Shown one piece after another: positions 24,762 to 32,266 of a DNA stretch of 44,520 nucleotides. The stretch is from positions 1-44,520 of the forward strand of contig JBBSIN010000015.1 of NCBI GenBank assembly GCA_038232055.1, read 5' to 3'. The DNA comes from JBBSIN01 sp038232055. Its GTDB lineage: Bacteria > Actinomycetota > Actinomycetes > JADGOV01. Under the pieces are notes generated by a model, which had not been told where the DNA came from, ran no database searches, and worked only from the letters and a program-made list of their open reading frames with translations. The first letter of the stretch is position 1; every line of letters begins with the position of its first letter. A program made the translations under genes and the position numbers.

Positions 24762-25054
24762 GCATCGACCTGCTCACGATTTTCGTACTCGCGGTCTTCG
24801 TCGGCTTCGAGGTGATCTCGAAGGTGTCGAGCATCCTGCACACGCCACTCATGTCCGGCGCCAACGCCATCCACGGCATCATCCTGATCGGCGCGATGGT
24901 CGTTCTCGGCACGGCCAGCGGCGGCCTGCAGGTCACGCTCGGCTTCCTCGCGGTCGTGCTCGCCACTGTCAACGTCGTCGGCGGCTTCGTCGTCACCGAC
25001 CGGATGCTGCAGATGTTTCGCTCCGGGCAGAGGCGGGCTCGTGAGCCGCGCTGA
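24758..25054 (+). CDS. pntAB: NAD(P) transhydrogenase subunit alpha 2 (membrane part)
   Basis: 98 aa with three hydrophobic helices (LLTIFVLAVFVGFEVI, GIILIGAMVVLG, LGFLAVVLATVNVVGGFVV). SSILHTPLMSGANAIHGI is the conserved signature of PntA domain II. It forms half of the proton channel with PntB. ATG 24758 overlaps the pntAA stop, and the gene overlaps pntB by 14 bases. Confidence 0.9.
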   Translation: MSIDLLTIFVLAVFVGFEVISKVSSILHTPLMSGANAIHGIILIGAMVVLGTASGGLQVTLGFLAVVLATVNVVGGFVVTDRMLQMFRSGQRRAREPR

Positions 25055-26423
25055 CGCCGTCTCGGTCTGCTACGTCATCGCGGCCGTCTGCTTCGTCCTC
25101 GCGCTGAAGGGCCTCTCCTCGCCGCGGACGGCCCGACTCGGCAACCTCGTCGGTGTCGTGGGGATGCTCCTTGCGGTCGGCGCCACCTTCGCCGACCGGC
25201 GAATCTCGCACCTGCCGCTGATGGTCCTCGGCATGGTCGTGGGGACAGTCATCGGCGTGCCGGCCGCGCGCGTCGTACGGATGACCGCCGTGCCCCAGAT
25301 GGTGGCCATCTTCAACGGCGTCGGCGGTGGGGCGGCCGCGCTCGTCGCGCTGCTCGAGTTCACCCAGGCCGCCCGCACGGAGTCGCTCGCCGAGCAGGGC
25401 GCCGTGGTGTTCGCGGCGGCGGTCGGCGCGGTGTCCTTCACCGGCAGCGCCGTCACGTTCCTGAAGCTGCAGGAGCTGATGACCGGCGCCCCGGTGCTCT
25501 ATCCCGGCCAGCGCGCGACCAACCTGCTGCTCGGCGGGGGAGTGGTGGTGCTCGCGGTCCTCGTGCTCGCGACGGCCGGCGTCGGCTGGCTGGTCGTGCT
25601 CACGGTCGTGGCGATGGTGCTCGGAGTCGCGTTCGTGCTGCCGGTCGGCGGGGCCGACGTACCGGTCGTGATCTCCTTGCTCAACAGCTTCACCGGCCTC
25701 GCGGTCGCCGCGTCCGGGTTCGTGCTGTCGAACGTGCTGCTCATCGTCGCCGGCACGCTCGTCGGCGCCTCCGGGACGCTGCTGACCCGGATGATGTCGC
25801 AGGCCATGGGGCGCTCGCTGCCGGCGATCCTGTTCGGTGCGTTCAGCGGTACGACGGCGGGATCGACCGCGGTGGCGTCGGCCGGTGACCGCGCGGTGCG
25901 AAGTGGCTCGGCCGACGACCTGGGGGTGCTGCTCGCTTACGCCCGCAAGGTGATCATCGTCCCGGGCTACGGCCTCGCCGTCGCGCAGGCGCAGCACACC
26001 GCGCACCAGCTGGCCGAGCTGCTGCAAGGCCGCGGGGTGGACGTCTCGTACGCGATCCACCCGGTCGCCGGGCGCATGCCGGGCCACATGAACGTCCTGC
26101 TCGCCGAGGCGAACGTCCCCTACGAGCAGCTTCGGGAGATGGACGACGCCAACGCGCAGTTCGGCCGCACCGACGTCGTCCTCGTCGTCGGCGCCAACGA
26201 CGTCGTCAACCCCGCCGCCCGTGACTCACCGGGAAGCCCGATCTACGGCATGCCGATCCTCGACGTCGACGCCGCATCGCATGTCGTGTTCCTGAAGCGC
26301 TCGATGCGGCCGGGCTTCGCCGGCATCGACAACGAGCTGCTCTACCACCCCAAGACGACGCTGCTCTTCGGTGACGCCAAGGCCTCTCTGGCAGACCTCG
26401 TCGTGGCGGTCAAGACGGCATGA
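25041..26423 (+). CDS. pntB: NAD(P) transhydrogenase subunit beta
   Basis: 460 aa, usual length. The N-terminal two thirds carry about eight or nine membrane helices, with the conserved NGVGGGAAALVALLEF. The C-terminal NADP-binding domain III has VPGYGLAVAQAQH, HPVAGRMPGHMNVLLAEANVPY, VLVVGANDVVNPAA and YGMPILDVDAA. Start GTG 25041 lies inside pntAB. It completes the proton-pumping enzyme; all three subunits look intact. Confidence 0.92.
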   Translation: MSRADAVSVCYVIAAVCFVLALKGLSSPRTARLGNLVGVVGMLLAVGATFADRRISHLPLMVLGMVVGTVIGVPAARVVRMTAVPQMVAIFNGVGGGAAALVALLEFTQAARTESLAEQGAVVFAAAVGAVSFTGSAVTFLKLQELMTGAPVLYPGQRATNLLLGGGVVVLAVLVLATAGVGWLVVLTVVAMVLGVAFVLPVGGADVPVVISLLNSFTGLAVAASGFVLSNVLLIVAGTLVGASGTLLTRMMSQAMGRSLPAILFGAFSGTTAGSTAVASAGDRAVRSGSADDLGVLLAYARKVIIVPGYGLAVAQAQHTAHQLAELLQGRGVDVSYAIHPVAGRMPGHMNVLLAEANVPYEQLREMDDANAQFGRTDVVLVVGANDVVNPAARDSPGSPIYGMPILDVDAASHVVFLKRSMRPGFAGIDNELLYHPKTTLLFGDAKASLADLVVAVKTA

Positions 26424-26436
26424 TCGGCCGGGCGCA

Positions 26437-26466
26437 TTGTGGCGAAGCTCGTCATGGTCCTATCCT
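26437..26466 (+). promoter_or_regulatory. Possible promoter before the cyclic-nucleotide-binding gene
   Basis: TTGTGG (26437-26442) and TATCCT (26461-26466) are 18 nt apart in the 100-nt gap after pntB, leaving a leader of roughly 50 nt before GTG 26524. Weak match; inference only. Confidence 0.25.
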
Positions 26467-26523
26467 GTGCCCGCTCCACCGATCCGGCAGGGAAGACCTG
26501 CGTCGACTGCAGGGGGGACCACG

Positions 26524-26955
26524 GTGACCGACAAGAACGAGCTGCGCGACCGCCTCAAGGCGGTGCCCCTCTTCGAAGGGTTGTCCGACCGCGAGCTGCG
26601 GGACGTCGTGGGACGCGGCAGGGTCGTTGACCACAGCGCCGGCCGGGACATCGTCGAGGAGGGTCGCGGGCCGGCGGGATTCCACCTGATCCTCGACGGC
26701 GACGCGACCGTGATCCAGGGCGGCAACGTGCGCCGGCGGCTGTCTCCGGGCAGCTACTTCGGCGAGGTCTCGCTGCTCGACGGCAAGCCGCGGAGCGCAA
26801 CGGTTCGCGCCGACGGCGAGCTCCGCACGTTCTCCATCGTCGCCTGGGACTTCGCGCCGCTTCTCGACGAGCATCCCCAGCTGGCCCGCAAGCTGCTGAC
26901 CGGTCTGTGCGCGCAGCTGCGCGCCGCCGAGGCCGGAGCCGCCGAGCGGCCCTGA
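26524..26955 (+). CDS. Single-domain cyclic-nucleotide-binding protein
   Basis: 143 aa from GTG 26524 with a GGGGGGA upstream. One Crp-type CNB domain: VPLFEGLSDRELRDVV entry helix, GFHLILDGDATVI, and the phosphate-binding cassette SYFGEVSLLDGKPRSATVRA with the GE and RSATV residues that contact cAMP/cGMP. It has no HTH domain, so it is not a transcription factor by itself. It may act as a regulatory subunit. It lies 3 nt before the GNAT gene and could be regulating or sensing for it. Confidence 0.8.
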   Translation: MTDKNELRDRLKAVPLFEGLSDRELRDVVGRGRVVDHSAGRDIVEEGRGPAGFHLILDGDATVIQGGNVRRRLSPGSYFGEVSLLDGKPRSATVRADGELRTFSIVAWDFAPLLDEHPQLARKLLTGLCAQLRAAEAGAAERP

Positions 26956-26958
26956 CGG

Positions 26959-27522
26959 GTGCTGACTGTCGACTCCCCGATCGTCACCGAGCGGCTACTG
27001 CTGCGGCCGTTCCAGGCAGATGACCTCGATGACCTCTATGCGATCCAGTCGCGGCCCGAGGTGGTGCGCTACCTCTACTGGGAGGTACGGACTAGGGAAG
27101 AGGTCCGGGACGTCCTGGCGCGGCGTACCGGGATGCACCGGCTCATCGACGAAGGCGACACCCTCGTGCTCGCCGTGGCACGCCGGGACACCGGCCGGGT
27201 GGTCGGCGACGTGAACCTGCGCTGGACCAGCGTGGAGCATCGCCAGGGCGAGATCGGCTTTGTCGTTTCCCCCGCCGAGCAGGGCAAGGGCTACGCAGGC
27301 GAGGCGGCCGCCGCGATGCTCGAGCTGGCCTTCAGGCGACTCGACCTGCACCGGGTCGTCGGTCGTACGGACGCGCGCAACGCGGCGTCGGCCGCTCTGC
27401 TGCGCCGGCTCGGGATGCGCCAGGAGGCGCACTTCGTGCAGAACGAGCTCTTCAAGGGCGAGTGGGGCGACGAGCTGGTCTTTGCCGTCCTCGACGACGA
27501 GTGGGCGCTCCGCCGAGCATGA
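26959..27522 (+). CDS. GNAT-family N-acetyltransferase (RimJ/RimL-like)
   Basis: 187 aa from GTG 26959. GNAT fold with the N-terminal TERLLLRPFQADDLDDLYAI, the beta strand GEIGFVVSPAEQGKGYAGEA carrying the acetyl-CoA loop (Q-G-K-G-Y-A), and RVVGRTDARNAASAALLRRLGM. This subgroup acetylates protein N-termini or small amines. The gene follows a cyclic-nucleotide-binding gene by 3 nt; mycobacterial Pat proteins fuse a CNB domain to a GNAT domain, so these two may be a split analogue, although the GNAT here is the RimJ type and not the Pat type. Confidence 0.85.
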   Translation: MLTVDSPIVTERLLLRPFQADDLDDLYAIQSRPEVVRYLYWEVRTREEVRDVLARRTGMHRLIDEGDTLVLAVARRDTGRVVGDVNLRWTSVEHRQGEIGFVVSPAEQGKGYAGEAAAAMLELAFRRLDLHRVVGRTDARNAASAALLRRLGMRQEAHFVQNELFKGEWGDELVFAVLDDEWALRRA

Positions 27523-27560
27523 TCGGCTGCTGGGCGTCGGTCCGGGCTTCGCGGGTGGGT

Positions 27561-27566
27561 TAGGTT
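27561..27566 (+). promoter_or_regulatory. -10 box TAGGTT for galE (leaderless type)
   Basis: TAGGTT followed by CGCACC and the GTG start at 27573; the same box and spacing precede pntAA and the ACP gene. Confidence 0.45.
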
Positions 27567-27572
27567 CGCACC

Positions 27573-28544
27573 GTGCGCGTTCTCGTCACCGGTGGCGCCG
27601 GCTACATCGGCAGCGTCGTGACCTCGCAGCTGCTCGAGCGTGGTCACGACGTCGTGGTCCTCGACGACCTGTCCACCGGGCACCGCGACGCCGTGCCGGA
27701 GGGTGCGGAGTTCCGGGAGCTCTCGCTCCTTGACCCCGGCCCACTCGCCGACCTGCTCGGCGCGGGCTTCGACGGCGTCCTGCACTTCGCGGCGAAGTCG
27801 CTGGTCGGCGAGTCGATGGAGCGGCCGGAGCTGTACTACCGCAACAACGTGGTCGGCTCCCTGAACCTGCTCGACGCGATGCGGGCCGGTGGCGTGCGCC
27901 GGCTGGTGTTTTCCTCGACCGCGGCGACGTACGGTGAACCCGAGTCGGTGCCGATCCGCGAGGACGCCCCGACGACCCCGACGAACGCGTACGGCGCATC
28001 CAAGCTCGCCATCGACACGATGATCAGCTTCGAGTGCGGGGCGCACGGGCTCGCCGCGGCCAGCCTGCGCTACTTCAACGTGGCCGGCGCCCTCGGTCGG
28101 TACGGGGAGCGGCACGGGATCGAGACGCACCTCATCCCGATCGTGCTGCAGGTCGCGCTCGGTCAGCGTGGCGCGGTCCAGGTCTACGGCACCGACTACC
28201 CGACGGAGGACGGTACGGCGGTCCGCGACTACATCCACGTCGAGGACCTCGGCCGCGCCCACCTGCTCGCCCTCGACGCCGCACAGCAAGGCAACCACCG
28301 GATCTACAACCTCGGCAGCGGATCCGGCTACTCGGTGCGCCAGGTCGTGGACGTCGCCCGGAAGGTGGCCGGGCACGACATTCCGGCGCTCGATGCCGGA
28401 CGCCGGGCGGGTGATCCGAGCACGCTGGTCGCATCGAGCCAGCGCATCGCGGCCGAGCTCGACTGGCGCCCGCAGCGCTCGCTGGAGGACATGGTCCGCG
28501 ACGCCTGGGACTTCGCCCGCTCACGGGTCCCGGTCACGCCGTAG
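27573..28544 (+). CDS. galE: UDP-glucose 4-epimerase
   Basis: 323 aa extended SDR. Glycine motif GGAGYIGS (7-14), LDDLSTGH binding the adenosine ribose, LHFAAKSLVGESM, and the catalytic YxxxK Y140/K144 in NAYGASK. C-terminal YNLGSGSGYSVRQVV and RRAGDPSTLVA are GalE-typical. It interconverts UDP-glucose and UDP-galactose (or the N-acetyl forms) for glycan synthesis. Its 3' end overlaps the convergent oxidoreductase gene by 11 bases. Confidence 0.9.
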   Translation: MRVLVTGGAGYIGSVVTSQLLERGHDVVVLDDLSTGHRDAVPEGAEFRELSLLDPGPLADLLGAGFDGVLHFAAKSLVGESMERPELYYRNNVVGSLNLLDAMRAGGVRRLVFSSTAATYGEPESVPIREDAPTTPTNAYGASKLAIDTMISFECGAHGLAAASLRYFNVAGALGRYGERHGIETHLIPIVLQVALGQRGAVQVYGTDYPTEDGTAVRDYIHVEDLGRAHLLALDAAQQGNHRIYNLGSGSGYSVRQVVDVARKVAGHDIPALDAGRRAGDPSTLVASSQRIAAELDWRPQRSLEDMVRDAWDFARSRVPVTP

Positions 28545-30150
28545 CCCGCCCACCCCCGCTGCGCCATGCCGCCCGGCGCCGGTCGGCGAGCAGCTGTCGT
28601 ACGGCGTTGCGGCCCGGGATGCCGGTCACTCCGCCGCCGCCGTGGGTGGCAGAGCCGCCCTGGTAGAGGCCGGCGAGCGGCGTGCGGAAGTCGGCGTACC
28701 CGGCGGCCGGCCGCACGTGGAACAGCTGGCTCGGTGAGAGCTCACCGTGGAAGATGTTGCCGCCCACCAGCCCGTACTCGTGCTGCATCTCGTACGGTCC
28801 GAGAACCTGCCGGCCGAGGATCGAGTCGGCGAAGCCCGGGGCCACGGCCTCCATCCGGGCGACGACCCGGTCGGCGTGACGGGAAAGGCCGGCCGGGTCC
28901 GGGGTGTCCGCCCACCCCTCGGGCACCCACTGGGTGAACATCGAGACGACGTGCTTGCCCTCCGGCGCGAGCGTCGGGTCGAACACCGACGGGATGCAGA
29001 TGTCCGCGAAGGGCGCGTCGCTCGACCGGCCACCGACCGCGTCCTGGAAGCCGCGCTCCAGCTCGTCGAGCGACTCAACGAGCACGATCGTCCCGCCGTG
29101 CACCTCGGGGTCGAGGCCGGGCTTGGCGGCGAAGTCGGGTAGCCGGTCGACCGCCATATTGATCTTGACGGTTCCGCTTCGGGTCTTCCAGCGCTCGATG
29201 TCGGCGACGAAGTCCGCGGGCAGCGCCGCACGCTCGATCAGGTCCAGAAAGGCGATCTTCGGGTGCGCGGTGACGACGACGTACGGCGCCGCCAGCTCCT
29301 CGCCGCTCTCCAGCACGACGCCGGTGACACGACCGCCGGTAGTGGTGATCCGGGCGACCGGTGCGTCGGTGCGCACGTCCGCCCCGAAGGACCGCGCCGC
29401 CGCCGCCATCGCCCCCGTGACGCCTCCCATGCCGCCACGCGGAAAGCCCCACGCGCTGCCGCCGAGGCTGTCGCCGACATGGTGGTGCAGCATGACGTAC
29501 GCCGTGCCGGGCGTCCGCGGACCGGCCCAGGTGCCGATCACGCCGCTCACCGCGAGCACGCCCTGGACCTGCGGCGAGGTGAAGAACTCGTCGAGCAGGT
29601 CGGCCATCGACATCGTGAAGAGCCGGGTGGCCTCGGCGGCCAGCCGGGTGTCGAGCTTACGCAACTGCCAGCCGAGGCGGGCCTGGGCGAGCAGGTCGGC
29701 CGGACGCTTCGAGCCCACCCGAGGCGGCACGGCTTCGAGCAGCGGTCCGAGCGCTCGGGCCAGCTTCGCCATCCGTGCGTCGTAGCGGGGCATCGCCGCG
29801 GCGTCGCTCGGCGAGAACTTGGCGACCTGCTCGGCTCGCCGGCGCTCGTCGTACGGCAGCTGTAGGTAGCCGCCGTCGGCGTAGGGCGCGAAGTACGGTC
29901 CCTGCGGGTAGACGACGTACCCGTGCTCGCGCAGCCGTAGCTCGCGGACGATGGACTCGGGCAGCAGGCTCACCACATAGGACAGCGAGGTGACGGTGAA
30001 GTCCGGTCCGAAGGGGTGCTCGCTGACGGCCGCGCCACCGACCACCGGCCGACGCTCGAGGACGACCGTCCGCAGCCCCGCCTTGGCGAGATAGCCCGCG
30101 GCGACCAGCCCGTTGTGGCCGCCGCCCACGACGATCGCGTCGTACGCCAT
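28534..30150 (-). CDS. Phytoene-dehydrogenase-like FAD oxidoreductase
   Basis: 538 aa. N-terminal FAD fold AIVVGGGHNGLVAAGYLAKAG with ERRPVVGGAA, a middle substrate region, and a C-terminal FAD contact GLYQGGSATHGGGGVTGIPG. The GGGHNGL form and total length match the PYROXD2/CrtI-related group and not a classical carotenoid CrtI. No carotenoid gene (CrtB, CrtE) is near, so carotenoid desaturation is not supported. ATG 30150 has a TAGGCT box 8 nt upstream and no ribosome site. Confidence 0.8.
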   Translation of the reverse strand: MAYDAIVVGGGHNGLVAAGYLAKAGLRTVVLERRPVVGGAAVSEHPFGPDFTVTSLSYVVSLLPESIVRELRLREHGYVVYPQGPYFAPYADGGYLQLPYDERRRAEQVAKFSPSDAAAMPRYDARMAKLARALGPLLEAVPPRVGSKRPADLLAQARLGWQLRKLDTRLAAEATRLFTMSMADLLDEFFTSPQVQGVLAVSGVIGTWAGPRTPGTAYVMLHHHVGDSLGGSAWGFPRGGMGGVTGAMAAAARSFGADVRTDAPVARITTTGGRVTGVVLESGEELAAPYVVVTAHPKIAFLDLIERAALPADFVADIERWKTRSGTVKINMAVDRLPDFAAKPGLDPEVHGGTIVLVESLDELERGFQDAVGGRSSDAPFADICIPSVFDPTLAPEGKHVVSMFTQWVPEGWADTPDPAGLSRHADRVVARMEAVAPGFADSILGRQVLGPYEMQHEYGLVGGNIFHGELSPSQLFHVRPAAGYADFRTPLAGLYQGGSATHGGGGVTGIPGRNAVRQLLADRRRAAWRSGGGRATA

Positions 30151-30490
30151 GGGGCCGCAGCCTAGTGCCGGCCTTTCAACGGCCTGCCCGTCGTGTTGTT
30201 ATCGGCCGACGTGGGAACTGTCTCGGGATCGCGCGACGACAGGTCGGCCGATCCGCGAGCCGGGTCAGCGCACGAACGGGTCCACACTCACGGATCGTCC
30301 GAGTGATCGTCGGAGGAGATCTCGGCGGCCCACCTGCGGAAACGGGTTGGAGGTTGCTCGGACGATCGCTCGGACAATCTTGACGCGAGCTGCGATCACC
30401 GGCAGTCTCAAGAATCGACCATGTGGCGTGACGCCAGCCAGACGCCGCGTCGCGTGCGGATCGCCTCGCGACGGCCGGCTGGGGTTGCCT
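30151..30490. other. Gap between Nudix and oxidoreductase genes; one inverted repeat
   Basis: 340 nt with no gene seen on either strand. The right-hand side follows the end of the Nudix operon and the left-hand side precedes the oxidoreductase start, so it should hold a terminator and a promoter for leftward transcription. TAGGCT on the minus strand (30159-30164) is the promoter candidate. An 11-bp inverted repeat, gatcgtccgag (30293-30303) and ctcggacgatc (30357-30367), has a 53-nt spacer, with a looser copy beside each arm. No tRNA or riboswitch was recognised. Confidence 0.4.
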
Positions 30491-30967
30491 TCACCCGTGC
30501 AGCGCGGACACCAGGCGTGGCCACATCTCGACGAGGCGCGGATGCAACGGCAGCTCGAGTACGTCTCCCTCCGCGACCCACCGCACGTCGTCGCTCTCGC
30601 CGCCCGCGGGCCGCGCGGCGATCGGCGAGGGGCAGGTGGCCAGCACGGTGACGTAGGGCCAGCCGCAGTCGGCGTCGACGACACTGCCGGTCACCGTCAC
30701 CTCGGCAGCACAGATCGCGGTTTCCTCGACCGCTTCCCGCAAGGCCGCCTGCTCGGGCGTCTCGGTGCTGTCCCGGGCGCCGCCGGGCAGCCCCCACGTG
30801 CCGCCCTGGTGGCTCCACCCGGCACGCAGCTGGAGCAGCACCCGGTGCCCGCCTTCGTCGTCGACGGTGTGCAGCAGGAGACCGGCGGCGCCGTAGTGAC
30901 CCCAGTGCCGGTGGCCGCCGGCGCAGTACGCCCAGCCGCTGCCGTCGCCGTGCGAGTCGCCGGTCAC
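30491..30967 (-). CDS. Nudix hydrolase
   Basis: About 158 aa from GTG 30967 (a GTG at 30976 is also possible; neither has a clear ribosome site). Nudix box GGARDSTETPEQAALREAVEET: the catalytic REXXEE is complete, but the Gly near the end of the consensus (EEXGU) is Ala. Nudix enzymes hydrolyse nucleoside diphosphates linked to another moiety. Last gene of the leftward operon, after a nucleotidyltransferase. Substrate unknown. Confidence 0.8.
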   Translation of the reverse strand: MTGDSHGDGSGWAYCAGGHRHWGHYGAAGLLLHTVDDEGGHRVLLQLRAGWSHQGGTWGLPGGARDSTETPEQAALREAVEETAICAAEVTVTGSVVDADCGWPYVTVLATCPSPIAARPAGGESDDVRWVAEGDVLELPLHPRLVEMWPRLVSALHG

Positions 30968-30986
30968 GACCGGCACGCTAACCGGG

Positions 30987-31757
30987 TCACCGCAGCGTCG
31001 CCACGACGGTGACGTTGTCACGGGCGCGGATGCACTCGACGAGCCGCTCGTCGGCCGCGACCCGGGCACCTGACCAAACCACCGAGCGCAGCAATTCTCC
31101 CTCGACGACGGCGTCCTGGCCGACGACGCTCGCGCCTTCCGACGAGTGCAGGTTGGCCCGCAGGTAGTCGCTCGGGGTTCCGCAGTCGATCGCGACGGAC
31201 GCCGAGTCGACGAGGTCCAGTGAGCCGGCGGGCGCATCGCGCCACGCCACCTCGTAGAGCCCGGAGGGCACCGGCTCCAGCTGTCGGACGACGCCCCACG
31301 GGAGCAGGCAGGCACCGAGGTAGCGCCGGTCGCCGAAGTCCCCATGTCCGGGTCGGCGATGCACCAGCAGTCGGCACCGCTCGCGGTCCCACCCGGCCAC
31401 CAGCGCCTCCACGCCGTCCGGCAGGTAGGCGTCGGCGTTGTGCACGAGGACGTCGCGCCCGCCGATCCACTCGCGGAGCCGGCCCAGCGCCCCGGCGGTG
31501 CCGAGCGGCGCCGGCTCCTCGACCGAGACATAGGCGCGGCCGTCGAGGTGGGCACACATCTCCGCGCGGTGATGGTGGACGTTGACCGCCACCTCGTCGG
31601 CGTACGGCGCCACGGCGGCGAGCGCCCGGTCGACGAGTGGCACGTTGCCGACCGGGCACAGCGCCTTGGGCAGGATCTCGCTCAGCGGGCGAAGTCGCCG
31701 CCCCTCGCCGGCCGCGAGCACGACCGCGACGAGGCCGTCGGCCCGGCCGGCCGTCAT
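30987..31757 (-). CDS. Sugar-phosphate nucleotidyltransferase
   Basis: 256 aa from ATG 31757, overlapping the upstream Nudix stop (ATGA). N-terminal signature VVLAAGEGRRLRPLSEILPKALCPVGNVPLVD is the NDP-sugar pyrophosphorylase motif with the catalytic Lys in LPKAL. PLGTAGALGRL and VHNADAYLP follow as in MurU/GlmU-like enzymes. A short C-terminal segment has the start of a left-handed helix (GQDAVVEGELLRSVVWSGARV). It makes a nucleotide sugar; which one is not evident. Confidence 0.85.
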   Translation of the reverse strand: MTAGRADGLVAVVLAAGEGRRLRPLSEILPKALCPVGNVPLVDRALAAVAPYADEVAVNVHHHRAEMCAHLDGRAYVSVEEPAPLGTAGALGRLREWIGGRDVLVHNADAYLPDGVEALVAGWDRERCRLLVHRRPGHGDFGDRRYLGACLLPWGVVRQLEPVPSGLYEVAWRDAPAGSLDLVDSASVAIDCGTPSDYLRANLHSSEGASVVGQDAVVEGELLRSVVWSGARVAADERLVECIRARDNVTVVATLR

Positions 31758-32266
31758 CGCCGTACCCGGGCGTTGCCCTCCACCGCCGTCGCGGTCAGCT
31801 CCAGCTGGCGCAGCACCTGCAGCGTCGGGAGGCTGACGCCGAGCAGCTCGGTCGGCCGGCGCCAGGTGACCCCCACCGCTTCGTCGAGGTCGGGGCGTAC
31901 GGCGTCGGCCGGCCCGTCCAGCCGGGCGGTGAAGACCAGGTCCACGCGACGCGCCTCCGCATCGACCACCGCCGTGGCCGGCAGGGCAGCGTCGACGTCC
32001 AGGCCGATCTCCTCGCAGACCTCCCGGTGTAGCGCGGTGCGGGGGTCCTCGCCGCGGCGCAGCAGGCCGCCGGGCAGGGTCAGCTCGTCGTGGTGCCGCT
32101 GCTCGAGCAGCAGCATGCGGTCGCCGTCCCGCAGCACGAGCACGCACCCCACCGTGAAGCTCGGACTCAGCACACGTACGACGGCCCGCCGCAGCGGCCG
32201 AGGGAGACGCGGAAAGGCGGTGAGCCCCATGCGGAGCGCACGCCTTCGCCAGCTGGCGAGCCGCAT
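31754..32266 (-). CDS. Nudix hydrolase
   Basis: 170 aa. A basic N-terminal tail (MRLASWRRRALRMGLTAFPR) precedes the domain. The Nudix box GGLLRRGEDPRTALHREVCEEIGL is fully canonical. The start ATG 32266 shares one base with the amidohydrolase stop, and the gene overlaps the nucleotidyltransferase by ATGA. Two Nudix genes around a nucleotidyltransferase suggest nucleotide-sugar or damaged-nucleotide clean-up; this is inference. Confidence 0.85.
   Translation of the reverse strand: MRLASWRRRALRMGLTAFPRLPRPLRRAVVRVLSPSFTVGCVLVLRDGDRMLLLEQRHHDELTLPGGLLRRGEDPRTALHREVCEEIGLDVDAALPATAVVDAEARRVDLVFTARLDGPADAVRPDLDEAVGVTWRRPTELLGVSLPTLQVLRQLELTATAVEGNARVRR

Noticed and set aside
28534..30150. Carotenoid synthesis (CrtI) call
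   Set aside because: No crtB/crtE neighbours and the sequence fits the PYROXD2-like group better.
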